Below, piece after piece: positions 44,877 through 54,497 of a stretch of DNA of 64,000 nucleotides. The stretch spans positions 3,985,665-4,049,664 of the forward strand of contig NZ_KB913032.1 of NCBI RefSeq assembly GCF_000384215.1. The letters run 5' to 3'. Under the pieces are notes generated by a model. The model saw only the letters and a list, made by a program, of their open reading frames with translations, searched no databases and was not told the origin of the DNA. The first letter of the stretch is position 1. Each line of letters begins with the position of its first letter. Made by a program: the position numbers and the translations under genes. The stretch comes from Amycolatopsis alba DSM 44262 (GTDB lineage Bacteria > Actinomycetota > Actinomycetes > Mycobacteriales > Pseudonocardiaceae).

Positions 44877-46450
44877 AGACCACGACGGAGACCGCCGAAA
44901 CCGGCGCCGCCCCGGAACCGAAGCCGGGCCGGGGCCCGCTCGTCATCACGGCGGGCTTGGGCGCGCTGTTCCTCGTGGGCTGCTGGGCGGCGTGGTTCTT
45001 TACCATCGACGACGCCTTCATCACCTTCCGGTACTCGGCGAACATGGCCGACGGTCACGGTCCAGTGTGGAACGTGGGCGAGGATCCGATCGAAGGATTC
45101 ACCAACTTCCTCTGGATGCTGTGGCACGTCCCGTTCGCCCTCGCCGGACTGCCGCTGGAAACCGTCGCGAAGGTGACTTCCGTCGTCCTGGGCGCCGGGA
45201 TCCTCGTGATGCTCGTCCGCGCGGGGCATCGCGCCGCCGGTGTACTCGGGGCACTCGTGGCCGCCGGTGCGCTGGTGCTGTTCGTGCCGACGTACTTCCA
45301 TGTGACCGCGGGCCTGGAAACCATCGCCTTCGCCGCCGTCGTGCTTCGCGCGGCGATCGTCGGCGTGGACCTCGTCCAGGGCCGTGCCGTGCGGGACTGG
45401 GAGCCGCCGCTGTTGCTGCTGCTCGCCGGGATGATCCGCCCGGAAGGGGTGCTCGCCACGCTGCCGGGCTTCCTGGTTTGGTGCTGGCTCCGCCGTCGTC
45501 AAGGCCGGACCTGGGCACTGGTCGCCGCGGTCGTCGTCGTGGGCGGCGGTTACTTCGGCTGGCGGTGGTCCTACTTCGGGCACCTGTTCCCGAACACCTT
45601 CTACGTCAAGTTCGGCAATCTCGACGCCGGTTCGGTGTGGCTGGAGACGACGGCCCTGCTCTTCCTGCCGTTGCTCATCCTGGCCGCCTCGCTCCTGATC
45701 AGGAAGGCGAGCCGGGGCGCGGGTCTGGTGCTGTGCTCGGTCGTGCTGCTGACGGGGATGACCTACGCGGTGTCCGGGCCGACCATGGACTACCTGTACC
45801 GCTTCGCCTTCCACGCGTTCCCGGTGCTGTGCCTCGGCGCGGGGCTGGCGATGGCGCACCTCGGCCGCCGCTGGATCGCGGCGCTGGCCGGCACCGTCGC
45901 GGTCGGCTGGGTGGCGGTCGCCGGCGCGACGTCCGCGGAACTGCCGTTGACCGCCAACTACGGTCCCGATCTGCAGCGTGCTCATGTCGCGATCGGCAAG
46001 GGCCTCGCCGCTGCGCGGGTCCCCGAGGCCGCGCGCCGCCTCGCGGTGTCCGACGCCGGGGCCATCCCGTACTACAGCGGCTGGAAGGCGATCGACTACA
46101 TCGGGCTCAACGACGAGGCGATCGCGCACGGCGCCGAGCCGACCGACGTCGTCAAGGCGGCGCGTCCCACGGTCATCGTGGTCACCGCGTTCGGACCGGG
46201 CGCGATCCCCGGCGTCGCGTACCGCATGAAGGTGCCCGAGGTGGCGAAGGACTACGAGTTCGTCGCGGACGTCCAGATGCGCGACGGTTACTACCAGGAG
46301 ATCTTCGTCCTGCCCGAGTATGCGGCCCAGGTCAAGGCCGCCGTCTCCGCGTCCGTCGACGAGGCGCAGCGCCGCAACGACCCTGGCCGGTACGAGGGCA
46401 CCATCGACCGCTGGCTCGACCGCCTGCGCGGTCAACTGCAGGGAGGTTGA
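44873..46450 (+). CDS. AftB-like GT-C glycosyltransferase coupled to pseG
   Basis: 525 residues, with about nine to ten membrane segments followed by a soluble part. The first extracytoplasmic loop reads [21 protein letters not shown] then [17 protein letters not shown], the AftB-family DD and E signatures. The C-terminal part (residues 380-525) is soluble, with the strands [13 protein letters not shown] and [13 protein letters not shown]. It is read with pseG through an ATGA overlap, so it may transfer a pseudaminic acid-carrying unit or extend the chain that bears it. A lipid-linked donor is assumed for the family; this is inference. Confidence 0.7.
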   Translation: MKTTTETAETGAAPEPKPGRGPLVITAGLGALFLVGCWAAWFFTIDDAFITFRYSANMADGHGPVWNVGEDPIEGFTNFLWMLWHVPFALAGLPLETVAKVTSVVLGAGILVMLVRAGHRAAGVLGALVAAGALVLFVPTYFHVTAGLETIAFAAVVLRAAIVGVDLVQGRAVRDWEPPLLLLLAGMIRPEGVLATLPGFLVWCWLRRRQGRTWALVAAVVVVGGGYFGWRWSYFGHLFPNTFYVKFGNLDAGSVWLETTALLFLPLLILAASLLIRKASRGAGLVLCSVVLLTGMTYAVSGPTMDYLYRFAFHAFPVLCLGAGLAMAHLGRRWIAALAGTVAVGWVAVAGATSAELPLTANYGPDLQRAHVAIGKGLAAARVPEAARRLAVSDAGAIPYYSGWKAIDYIGLNDEAIAHGAEPTDVVKAARPTVIVVTAFGPGAIPGVAYRMKVPEVAKDYEFVADVQMRDGYYQEIFVLPEYAAQVKAAVSASVDEAQRRNDPGRYEGTIDRWLDRLRGQLQGG

Positions 46451-46454
46451 GGGC

Positions 46455-46700
46455 GTGGAGGTGAGTACGGATTTTCGGACCCGCCTTCTGGAGGTTGTCG
46501 CCGAGGGGCTGACCATCTTCGAGATCCGGCCCCTGCTCGCCGCGGAGCTCGAGCGCGGTGTCTCGCGGGAGAAGCTGTATCAAGAACTGCTCGACACGAT
46601 CCTGCTTCTCCGTGAGCAGGGCCGGGAGACTGAAGAAGAACGTGTCGAGGATGTCGCCGACCTGATGTCGGACTGGGTTCCGAGGGAATATCGCTTGTAG
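46455..46700 (+). CDS. Small hypothetical protein after the pse-linked GT-C gene
   Basis: 81 residues from GTG 46455 (46461 is also possible): a helical, acidic protein with LLEVVAEGLTIFEIRPLLAAE, then REKLYQELLDTILLLREQGR and an end SDWVPREYRL. It lies four bases after the GT-C stop behind GGGAGGTTGAGGG, so it is likely the last gene of the plus-strand pse operon. No family is recognised. Confidence 0.55.
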   Translation: MEVSTDFRTRLLEVVAEGLTIFEIRPLLAAELERGVSREKLYQELLDTILLLREQGRETEEERVEDVADLMSDWVPREYRL

Positions 46701-46814
46701 GGCGCTGACACTGGAATCGCGGAGATGATGACCGATTGGGCTCTGCCCAGGTACCGGGTTTGACCCTTCGATCGAGGACCGAGGCTGTCCTCGATCCGCC
46801 CTACCGTCGTCGTC

Positions 46815-47930
46815 ATGACCGACGAAATCGTGCCGTTCACGATCGCCGTCCCCCAGCAGGATCTCGACGACCTCGACGCTCGCCTCGCGAACACGCGCTG
46901 GCCCGACGAGATCGACGGCGTCGGCTGGGAGCTCGGCACGCCGCTCGGATATCTCCAGGAACTCGCCGAGTACTGGCGTCTCCGCTACGACTGGCGCGCC
47001 CACGAGGAGCGGCTCAACGGTTTCCCCGGCTTCCTCACGAACATCGACGGCGCCGACGTCCACTTCCTGCACGCGCGGTCACCGGAGCCGGACGCGATCC
47101 CGCTGATGCTCACGCACGGCTGGCCGGGGTCCATTGTGGAGTTCCTCGACGTCATCGGTCCCCTCTCGGATCCACGCGCGTATGGAGGCGATCCCGAGGA
47201 CGCGTTCCACGTCGTCGTGCCGTCGCTTCCGGGGTTCGGCTTCTCCGGGCCGACGACCGAGGCGGACTGGGGTCCTGACCGGATCGCCGGCGCGTGGCCG
47301 GTGCTGATGTCGCGGCTCGGGTACGAACGGTTCGGGCTGCACGGCGGCGACTGGGGCGCGCTCGTTTCGCGTCAGGTGGGCGTCCGGTGCCCGGAACGGG
47401 TGATCGGCGCGCATCTGACGATGCTGCCGAGCGCGGTGCCGGAGACCGGGTCGCGGTCCGGCGAGCTGGGCTACGCGATGATCCAGGCGACCAAGCCGCA
47501 AACGCTTGCCTACGGGCTCACCGACTCACCGGCCGGGCAGCTGGCCTGGCTGGTGGAGAAGTTCAAGTCCTTTTCGGACTCGCGGGACGTCCCGGAGGAG
47601 GCGATCGATCGCGACGATCTGCTCACCAACGTGATGCTCTACTGGCTCACCGGCACCGCGAACTCGTCTTCGCGGATCTACGCCGCGTCAGGGCCCGACT
47701 GGGGCGCCGAGCCGCCGAAGTCCACTGTGCCCACCGGGGTGGCCGTGTTCCCGAAGGACACCGGCCCGCCTGTCCGGCACCTGGCCGAGCGCACCGACGA
47801 CATCGTGCACTGGTCCACTCTGGACCGAGGGGGTCACTTCCCCGGCCTGGAGGTGCCGGACCTGCTCATCGGGGACCTGCGGACGTTCTTCCGCCCGCTG
47901 CGCCCCTTCAGCGCACTTCAGAGGTACTGA
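46815..47930 (+). CDS. Epoxide hydrolase (EHN-type alpha/beta hydrolase)
   Basis: 371 residues. An N-terminal EHN domain (ending near residue 90) precedes an alpha/beta hydrolase: THGWPGS holds the oxyanion hole, the nucleophile is the aspartate in [11 protein letters not shown], and the C-terminal RGGHFPGLE carries the base histidine. It would open xenobiotic or lipid epoxides. It converges with bpa and overlaps it by 13 bases. The ATG at 46815 was chosen because no in-frame alternative improves the family alignment. Confidence 0.88.
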   Translation: MTDEIVPFTIAVPQQDLDDLDARLANTRWPDEIDGVGWELGTPLGYLQELAEYWRLRYDWRAHEERLNGFPGFLTNIDGADVHFLHARSPEPDAIPLMLTHGWPGSIVEFLDVIGPLSDPRAYGGDPEDAFHVVVPSLPGFGFSGPTTEADWGPDRIAGAWPVLMSRLGYERFGLHGGDWGALVSRQVGVRCPERVIGAHLTMLPSAVPETGSRSGELGYAMIQATKPQTLAYGLTDSPAGQLAWLVEKFKSFSDSRDVPEEAIDRDDLLTNVMLYWLTGTANSSSRIYAASGPDWGAEPPKSTVPTGVAVFPKDTGPPVRHLAERTDDIVHWSTLDRGGHFPGLEVPDLLIGDLRTFFRPLRPFSALQRY

Positions 47931-48511
47931 CCCGGCCCGTGAGAGTCGCCACCGGCGCCGTGCCCGCCCAGCGCGCCGCCAGCCGAAGGACCGGCCGGGA
48001 GCCCGCGCCGCATCTGCTCCAGCTGCACCCGCGCGGCCATCTGCTGCGCGAACAGCGCGGTCTGGATGCCGCTGAACAGCCCTTCCAGCCAGCCGACGAG
48101 CTGGGCCTGCGCGATCCGCAGCTCGGCATCGGACGGCGTCGAGTTCTCGGTGAACGGCCGCACCAGCCGCTCCAGCTCATCCTGGAGCTCCGGCGCGAGC
48201 GCCTGCTCCAGCTCCCGGATCGAGGTCTGGTGGATCTCGCGCACGCGCGTGCGGCTGGCGTCGTCCAGCGGTGCGGCGCGGACCTCCTCCAGCAGCTGCT
48301 TGATCATCGTGCCGATCCGCATCACCTTCGCGGGTTCCTCGACGAGGTCGCCGAGCGATTCCTCCTGAGGTGTCTCTTCGTCGGAGCCGGGGGAGGCGAG
48401 CCGCGCGGTGCCGACCGGAACGCCGTCGGGCCCGACGACCACCACGTGGGGTGACGAGTCTCCGCCGCCGTCACCGGGGGTGTTCGATTCGCGGGAAACT
48501 GGGTCGGTCAT
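47918..48511 (-). CDS. bpa: Bacterial proteasome activator
   Basis: 197 residues of the Bpa/PafE family (Rv3780 equivalent): ring-forming, ATP-independent activator of the 20S proteasome. The centre with [40 protein letters not shown] and [20 protein letters not shown] is helical, and the protein ends GPGQYL, the docking tail that opens the proteasome gate. The ATG at 48511 with GGAG upstream was preferred to an ATG nine bases earlier. In M. tuberculosis this gene sits next to the wzt homologue; here 11 kb separate them. Confidence 0.93.
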   Translation of the reverse strand: MTDPVSRESNTPGDGGGDSSPHVVVVGPDGVPVGTARLASPGSDEETPQEESLGDLVEEPAKVMRIGTMIKQLLEEVRAAPLDDASRTRVREIHQTSIRELEQALAPELQDELERLVRPFTENSTPSDAELRIAQAQLVGWLEGLFSGIQTALFAQQMAARVQLEQMRRGLPAGPSAGGALGGHGAGGDSHGPGQYL

Positions 48512-48655
48512 GTGCTCCATCCTGGCCTACGTCGGGCGCGAAGCGCAGTGTGGTTTTCCGGCGCCGTCTCCGAGCGTAGCGGGAATCGTCGCGCCCCGTG
48601 GTCGGCTGGCCAACCCCGCGTAAAGCGCCAAACCGCACGTCCGTACGGTGTCCCC

Positions 48656-49855
48656 ATGGCGTTCGACGTCGCTCGTATCCGTGGGTTGTTTCCCGCGCTG
48701 GGTGACGGCTGGATTCACTTCGACGGCGCCGCCGGAATGCTCGTACCTGAACAGGTCGCTTCGGCCGTGTCCACGGCCATGCGTGCTCCGGTGTCCGGGC
48801 CGGGTGGAGCGTTTCCGGCCTCACAGCGCGCGGAAAGCATTGTCACGGCCGCTCGCCGGGCGGTCGCCGACCTGGTCGGCGCCGATCCGGCCGGAGTCGT
48901 GCTCGGACCCAACGCGCCCGACCTCATCCGCCGTCTCGTCGACGCGATGGCCGACCGCTGGACGATCGGCGACGAGGTCGTCGTGTCCCGGCTGGACGAA
49001 GAGGCCAACCTCGCGCCGTGGCGCCGCGCCGCGAAACGGGTCGGCGCGGTCGTGCGCTGGGGCGAGATCGACATCGAGACCTGCGAGCTGCCCGCCTGGC
49101 AGTACGAGAACCTCGTTTCCGCGCGCACCAAGGCCGTCGCGGTCACGCTGGCGTCCGGTTCGGTCGGCACCCGGCCCGATGTCCCGACGGTGATCGAGTT
49201 CGCCAAACGCGTCGGCGCGCTGGTCGTCGTCGACGCGACGTACGCGGCGCCGTTCGTGCCGCTGGACCTCAACGCGCTCGGCGCCGACGTGATGGTGGTT
49301 TCGGCGCAGGCCTGGGGCGGGCCGTCGGTGGGGGCGCTGGTCTTCCGCGATCCCGAACTGCTCGAACGCCTGCCGTCGGTCTCGCTCGATCCGGCCGCGC
49401 GCGGCCCGGCCCGGATGGAACTGGGCCCGCACGCGTACCCGTTGCTGGCCGGGCTGATCGCGTCGATCGACTATCTGGCCGGTTTGGACGACGCCGCGAT
49501 CGGCTCGCGGCGCGAAAAGCTGGTGACGTCGCTGGGTTCGGCGAAGTCGTATCACGCGGGGCTGCTGGCGCAACTGTCCACGGAGCTGCGTTCGCTGCGG
49601 CACGTGATGGTCATCGGCGACGCCATGCGCCGGATCCCCGCGCTGGCCTTCGCCGTCGCGGGCAAGAAGTCGCCCGAGGTCGCGGAGTACCTCGCGTCCC
49701 AAGGGCTCTGCGCCTTCGCCGACGACGGCACGAGTGGTGTCTTCGGATCACTGGGCGCCGCCGAAGTCGGCGGCGCCGTCCGCATCGGACTCGCGCATTA
49801 CTCGAACGTCTTCGAGGTCAACCAGCTCGTCCGGGTACTGGAAGAGATCCGCTAA
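48656..49855 (+). CDS. Class V aminotransferase / cysteine desulfurase-like protein without visible PLP lysine
   Basis: 399 residues with the fold-type I pattern: FDGAAGMLVP near the N-terminus, VVLGPNAPDLIRRLVDAM, and VVDATYAAPFVPLD with Asp193, which normally contacts the PLP ring nitrogen. Where the Schiff-base lysine should be, the sequence reads VVSAQAWGGPSVGALVF (about 216-222), with no lysine. It resembles the Rv3778c group. It may use another lysine, or have lost PLP chemistry. It is divergent from bpa and convergent with the oxidoreductase gene (overlap four bases). Confidence 0.8.
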   Translation: MAFDVARIRGLFPALGDGWIHFDGAAGMLVPEQVASAVSTAMRAPVSGPGGAFPASQRAESIVTAARRAVADLVGADPAGVVLGPNAPDLIRRLVDAMADRWTIGDEVVVSRLDEEANLAPWRRAAKRVGAVVRWGEIDIETCELPAWQYENLVSARTKAVAVTLASGSVGTRPDVPTVIEFAKRVGALVVVDATYAAPFVPLDLNALGADVMVVSAQAWGGPSVGALVFRDPELLERLPSVSLDPAARGPARMELGPHAYPLLAGLIASIDYLAGLDDAAIGSRREKLVTSLGSAKSYHAGLLAQLSTELRSLRHVMVIGDAMRRIPALAFAVAGKKSPEVAEYLASQGLCAFADDGTSGVFGSLGAAEVGGAVRIGLAHYSNVFEVNQLVRVLEEIR

Positions 49856-50829
49856 GACTTCGCCGCGAGGAGAACCTTGCCGAAAACCGTGCCTTCCTCC
49901 AGCGCGCGGTGTGCGGACGCGGCTTCGGCCATCGGGACGACCTGACCGACGATCGGCTTGACCGAACCCTGCGCCACCAACGGCCACAGCCGCTCGCGGA
50001 CGTTGGCGACGATCGCCGCTTTCTGGTCGAGCGGCCGCGACCGCAGGCCCGCGCCGAACACGCTCGCGCGTTTGCCCATCAGCTTGCCGATGTTGAGCTC
50101 GCCCTTGACGCCGCCCATCATGCCGATCACCACGAGCCTGCCGTCCATGGCCAGCGCGTCGAGGTTGCGGTCCAGGTACTTCGCGCCCATGTTGTCGAGG
50201 ATGACATTCGCGCCGCCGGTCTCGGCGCGCAGGACCTCGGCGAAATCCTGCTCCTTGTAGTTGATCGCGATGTCGGCGCCGAGCTGGCGGCAGCTCTCCA
50301 GTCTCTCTTCCGAACCCGCGGTCACCGCGACCGTCGCGCCGAGCGCCTTGGCGACCTGGATCGCGTGCGTGCCGATCCCGCCCGCGCCACCGTGGACGAG
50401 CAGAACCTCACCTTCGGACAATCCGGCGTGCATCACGACATTCGCCCAAACCGTGCAGGCGACTTCGGGCAGCCCGGCGGCCGCGAGCAATTCGACTTCG
50501 GCGGGCAGCGGAAGCAGTTGTCCGGCCGGAACGGCGACCTTTTCCCCATAGCCACCACCGGCGAGCAAAGCACAAACCTCGTCGCCGATTTGCCATCCTT
50601 CGACGCCTTCGCCGATTTCGGCGATCGTGCCCGAACATTCGAGTCCGAGAATGTCGCTCGCACCCGGCGGGGGTGGATAGTTGCCTTGGCGTTGCAGCAG
50701 GTCAGCACGGTTGACGGCACTCGCGGCGACATCGATGACGACTTCGCCTTCACCCGCCACCGGATCGGGGACCTCGGTCCATTCGAGAACATCGGGATCG
50801 CCGGGCTCACGGATGGTGATCGCGTACAT
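49852..50829 (-). CDS. NAD(P)H quinone oxidoreductase (PIG3/zeta-crystallin type MDR)
   Basis: 325 residues of the zinc-free medium-chain dehydrogenase family: NRADLLQRQGNYPPPPGASD near residue 45, LLVHGGAGGIGTHAIQVAKALGA for NADPH binding, a central NVILDNMGAKYLDRN, and ASVFGAGLRSRP near 250. The Rv3777 neighbour of M. tuberculosis is the same type. The frame is open for another 23 codons upstream, but MYAITIREPGDPDVLEW is the family start, so 50829 was chosen. It would reduce quinones with NADPH. Confidence 0.9.
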   Translation of the reverse strand: MYAITIREPGDPDVLEWTEVPDPVAGEGEVVIDVAASAVNRADLLQRQGNYPPPPGASDILGLECSGTIAEIGEGVEGWQIGDEVCALLAGGGYGEKVAVPAGQLLPLPAEVELLAAAGLPEVACTVWANVVMHAGLSEGEVLLVHGGAGGIGTHAIQVAKALGATVAVTAGSEERLESCRQLGADIAINYKEQDFAEVLRAETGGANVILDNMGAKYLDRNLDALAMDGRLVVIGMMGGVKGELNIGKLMGKRASVFGAGLRSRPLDQKAAIVANVRERLWPLVAQGSVKPIVGQVVPMAEAASAHRALEEGTVFGKVLLAAKS

Positions 50830-50909
50830 ACAGACGACCCTATAACGGTGATGGGAAGTCCGCCGAACGTCGGTTGACCTATGACTCAAACCACACAAAG
50901 GTGACGCTC

Positions 50910-52457
50910 ATGTCATATTCGCGAAGAAGCATTGTTCCCTCGATCGTGGTGATGGCCACCGCCGCGCTCACGGTCGGAATGGCTCCCGCTGCGACAGCCG
51001 CACCGTCGATCGACGGCCCCGCGCTGGCCAAGCAGCTCGTCAACAAGGTCGACGGCGCCAATGTGAATCGGCACCTGATCGCCCTTCAGCGGATCTCGGA
51101 CGCGAACGGCGGCCGCCGCGCGGCCAGCACCGAGGGCCACAAGAAGTCCGCCGAGTACGTCGCCACGAAGCTGGAGCAGGCGGGCTTCGCGGTCACGCGG
51201 CAGGAGTTCCCGTTCACCTACGCGGAAACCGTCGCGGAGAAGCTGACCGTCGCGGGCGCCGACGTCCCGATCATCATCATGTCCTACAGCCCGTCGACGC
51301 CCGCCGGGGGAATCACCGCCCCGCTCGCGGTGGTCCCGGTCGACGACACCAGCGGCTGCGAAGCGGCCGACTACGCCGGCGGGGTCACCGGCAAGATCGC
51401 GCTGATCCAGCGCGGCGGCTGTTCCTTCGCGCAGAAGCAGGCGACCGCGGCCGCCGCGGGCGCCGTCGGCGCGATCATCTACAACAACGTCCCCGGCCCG
51501 GTCAACGGCACCCTCAGCGACCCGGCCGCGGGCAAGATCCCGACCGGCGGCATCACCCAGGCCGACGGACAGGCGCTCGCCACGAAGGCCGGCGCTTCGG
51601 TCACCCTCGACCTGCGTGCCTTCCAGGAGGCGCGGACCAGCTACAACGTCATCGCCGAGACCAAGACCGGTCGCAAGGACAACGTCGTGATGCTCGGCTC
51701 GCACCTCGACAGCGTCATCGAGGGCCCCGGTATCAACGACAACGGCTCCGGTTCCGCCGCACTGCTGGAGACCGCGCTGCAGCTGGGCAGCAAGGCCAAG
51801 GTCAACAACGCCGTCCGCTTCGGCTGGTGGAGCGCCGAGGAGTTCGGGCTCGTCGGCTCGACGTACTACGTCAACTCGCTGACCTTCGAGCAGCAGCTCG
51901 ACATCGCGCTGTACTACAACTACGACATGATCGCCTCGCCGAACACGGGGTACTTCGCCTACGACGGTGACGACTCCGACGGTGTCGGCGCGGGCGCGGG
52001 CCCGTACGGTTCCGGCGAGCTGGAGAAGACCCTCGTGGACTACCTCCAGAACGGCAAGGGCGTCCCGGTCGAGGGCACGGACTTCACCGGTCGTTCCGAC
52101 TACGGCCAGTTCATCGCGGTCGGCATCCCGGCCGGTGGCCTGTTCACCGGCGCCGAAGGCGTGAAGACCGCGGCACAGGCCGCCAAGTGGGGCGGTAGCG
52201 CCAACGTTCCTTACGACAAGTGCTACCACCAGAAGTGCGACAACCTCGGCAACATCGACCGCGTCGCGCTCGACCGCAACTCCGACGCCGTCGCCTGGGC
52301 GCTGGGCGTGTACGCGACCAGCACCGAGAACATCAACGGCGTTCCCGGTGGCAAGGCCGCGAAGGCGAAGTCGCTTCGCGCGGCCGAGCGGTCCAAGCAG
52401 CGGAGCCTGACGGCTTCTGTCCACGCTGACGACCACCACGGCGCCGTCGCCGCGTAG
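50910..52457 (+). CDS. Secreted M28 family aminopeptidase
   Basis: 515 residues with a Sec signal peptide: RRSIVPSIVVMATAALTVG followed by PAATAAPS. A PA domain (about 100-220, with QRGGCSFAQKQ) inserts before the peptidase. Zinc ligands are visible in LGSHLDSV, GINDNGSGSAALLE, SAEEFGLVGS and YYNYDMIAS, with a C-terminal CYHQKCDN that holds the last histidine and a cysteine pair. This matches the Streptomyces aminopeptidase group (SGAP-like), which trims neutral N-terminal residues. The ATG at 50910 follows AAAGG. It ends in a long bidirectional terminator. Confidence 0.93.
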   Translation: MSYSRRSIVPSIVVMATAALTVGMAPAATAAPSIDGPALAKQLVNKVDGANVNRHLIALQRISDANGGRRAASTEGHKKSAEYVATKLEQAGFAVTRQEFPFTYAETVAEKLTVAGADVPIIIMSYSPSTPAGGITAPLAVVPVDDTSGCEAADYAGGVTGKIALIQRGGCSFAQKQATAAAAGAVGAIIYNNVPGPVNGTLSDPAAGKIPTGGITQADGQALATKAGASVTLDLRAFQEARTSYNVIAETKTGRKDNVVMLGSHLDSVIEGPGINDNGSGSAALLETALQLGSKAKVNNAVRFGWWSAEEFGLVGSTYYVNSLTFEQQLDIALYYNYDMIASPNTGYFAYDGDDSDGVGAGAGPYGSGELEKTLVDYLQNGKGVPVEGTDFTGRSDYGQFIAVGIPAGGLFTGAEGVKTAAQAAKWGGSANVPYDKCYHQKCDNLGNIDRVALDRNSDAVAWALGVYATSTENINGVPGGKAAKAKSLRAAERSKQRSLTASVHADDHHGAVAA

Positions 52458-52459
52458 CC

Positions 52460-52519
52460 GAAGTACATGAAGGCCCCCTTCCTGCGCTAGACGCAAGGAA
52501 GGGGGCCTTCATGTACTTC
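52460..52519. terminator. Bidirectional terminator between aminopeptidase and metallopeptidase genes
   Basis: A stem of about 27 bp with a single bulge: arm 52460-52486 (starting GAAGTACATGAAGGCCCCCT) and arm 52492-52519, around CTAGA. Both genes end within a few bases of it. Confidence 0.9.
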
Positions 52520-52525
52520 CGGGGC

Positions 52526-53452
52526 TCAGCCCAGGTTGTTGGTCGCGAAGGTGTCGCACCGCGCGGGCTGGCCGGTCTGGAAGCCGGTGGTGAACCACTT
52601 CTTCCGCTGCGCCGAGGTGCCGTGGCTGAACTTCGACTCGTCGACCCGGCCGCCACCGAGTTTGGACTGGATGTAGTCGTCACCGATCCGCGAAGCGGTG
52701 TCCAGCGCGGAGTTGACGTCCTGCTGACTGACCTCGCTGAGCAGCGGCCGCCCGGTCTCGCCCGGCGTGGTCGTCGCGTGGTTCGCCCAGGCCCCGGCGT
52801 AGCAGTCGGCCTGAAGTTCGAGCCGCACCGAACCCGATGTCGGCCCGCTGCCGGTGCCCTTTTTGGACACTCCGGTGAGGTTCTGCACGTGGTGACCGTA
52901 TTCGTGGGCCAGCACGTACGCTTCCGCGAACGGCCCGCCCTCCGCGCCGAACTTGGTGCGGAGTTCGTTGAAGAACCCGAGGTCGATGTACACCTTTGAG
53001 TCGCCGGGACAGTAGAACGGCCCGACGTCCGAAGTCGCGTTGCCGCAGGCCGTGTTCACGCCGCCGTTGAAGAAGTTGGTGGTGGACTTGCGGTAGGTCG
53101 ACCCGGAGCGCTGGAACTCCTGGCCCCAGTAGTCCTGGATCGAGTTGATGATGCCGACGATCGCGCAGTCGTGCTTCCGGTTCGCGTCCGCGCCGGTCTT
53201 GCACTCCTGTGACAGCGACGTGTTGTCCTTCTGCTGCCCGGAGCCCACGGCGCCCAGCCCGCCGAGCCCGCCGGAGGACGGGTTCAGGCTCACGCCGCCG
53301 AACTGGGAGATGAGGAAGTAGATGACGAGGCCGACCACGCCGAGCCCGCCGCCGCCGAGTGCCACCCGGCCGCCGATACCGCCGCCACCGCCGCCGCCTC
53401 GCAGGTCCTCGACTTCGGAGGTGTCCAGGCCCGCGCCTTCGTCGAATCGCAC
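52526..53452 (-). CDS. Neutral zinc metallopeptidase (YpfJ type)
   Basis: 308 residues. A Gly-rich N-terminus (RGGGGGGGIGGRVALGGGGLG) precedes one membrane helix, then an outer zinc-peptidase domain with VLAHEYGHHVQNLTG (HExxH), a preceding SKVYIDLGFFNEL, and QADCYAGAWANHA, which carries the third ligand region. Cysteines (QECKTGADANRKHDC, ACGN) suggest an exported fold. The GTG at 53452 was chosen as the family start, although the frame is open further up. It converges with the M28 aminopeptidase gene across a shared terminator. Confidence 0.9.
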   Translation of the reverse strand: MRFDEGAGLDTSEVEDLRGGGGGGGIGGRVALGGGGLGVVGLVIYFLISQFGGVSLNPSSGGLGGLGAVGSGQQKDNTSLSQECKTGADANRKHDCAIVGIINSIQDYWGQEFQRSGSTYRKSTTNFFNGGVNTACGNATSDVGPFYCPGDSKVYIDLGFFNELRTKFGAEGGPFAEAYVLAHEYGHHVQNLTGVSKKGTGSGPTSGSVRLELQADCYAGAWANHATTTPGETGRPLLSEVSQQDVNSALDTASRIGDDYIQSKLGGGRVDESKFSHGTSAQRKKWFTTGFQTGQPARCDTFATNNLG

Positions 53453-53993
53453 GAGGGCAGCGTAGCCGGATGGACCCGGATATGCCTGGGTGCGGCCACT
53501 TCGCCATGGCCGCACCCAGGTCTACCGAGGTTGTCTTCAGTTACTGATCGCCGGTTGGCCGCGATCACCGGGCCGACGTCCTGCGCTGCCGAGGCGGTCG
53601 AAGAGGCCGCGAACCCGAAACAGGCTGGAGTGACGCCGAATGCGCGAGAATGGTCGAGCGCATCTGAGACACCCGCGCTCGTCGCTGTTCGCAGTCGCGA
53701 CCGACCCGGTCCTTTCCGTTCCGGTCGCGGGGACACAGCAGGCGGTCAACCGCGAGAATCACCCGCCATACCACCACCTGACCTTTCCCGGCTGGGAGCA
53801 GGTCCGGCGACCGTCCTAGGAGATCGCCCGTTACTTGCCCGACCATCCGCTGACAAGCAGAATGCGCCTTTTCGCGCCGAGTCTCAACCTTTTCGTAACC
53901 CTCCTTCGGGCGAATGTTCCCCCGGATTTTTCAGGGGCCGAAAAGTGACCGGTGGGTATGCGTCCCGTGCGATCAAGGATCTACCCTGCGTGG
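53453..53993. other. 541-base region between the metallopeptidase and MarR genes
   Basis: No convincing gene. A perfect 14-bp hairpin at 53485-53520 (arms CCTGGGTGCGGCCA and its complement, 8-base loop) lies 33 bases in front of the metallopeptidase start and could be a leader structure. Purine-rich and T-rich stretches near 53880-53950 may hold the promoter of the MarR gene. Some open frames cross here, but none has family support. Confidence 0.6.
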
Positions 53994-54497
53994 ATGGCGG
54001 TGGAGCAGAAGGAAGTGCGCTGGCTGTCCGAGCCCGAGATGATCGCTTGGCGCTCGTACATCGTCGCCACCATGCGGCTGCGACAGCGCCTCCACCGCGA
54101 GCTCTCCGAGCGCCACGACGTCTCGCTCGCCGATTACGAAGTCCTGGTCTGCCTCTCGCTCCAGCCCGACAACCGGATGCGGATGACGGAGCTGGCGAGC
54201 ATGCTCGGCTCGACCAAGAGCAGGCTTTCGCACCAGATGGTCCGGCTGGAGGCCGAGGGCATCATCCGCCGCACCCGCGACCCGGCGGACAAACGCGGCG
54301 TCGTCGCGGAGCTGACCGAACGCGGCGCGGAACTGCTGCGGGGCGCGGCGCCGACGCATGTCGAAGGGGTCCGGGAGCACCTGATCGACTTGCTGAGCCC
54401 CGAGGAGCAGCGGGTGCTGGGGCAGGCTTTCGGGCGGGTGCTGGAGCATCTGTCGGAGATCGACGGGCTCCCGCGCCTGCCGCCGGTCACTTCTTGA
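53994..54497 (+). CDS. MarR-family transcriptional regulator
   Basis: 167 residues with a winged-helix core: LADYEVLVCLSLQPDNRMRM, TELASMLGSTKSRLSHQMVRL (first 20 residues are the recognition region), and the wing DPADKRGVVAELTERG. It is a typical MarR dimer with N- and C-terminal helices. The ATG at 53994 was chosen; a GTG and an ATG further up are also in frame. It converges with the ECF sigma factor gene (overlap 11 bases). Target and ligand are unknown. Confidence 0.9.
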   Translation: MAVEQKEVRWLSEPEMIAWRSYIVATMRLRQRLHRELSERHDVSLADYEVLVCLSLQPDNRMRMTELASMLGSTKSRLSHQMVRLEAEGIIRRTRDPADKRGVVAELTERGAELLRGAAPTHVEGVREHLIDLLSPEEQRVLGQAFGRVLEHLSEIDGLPRLPPVTS

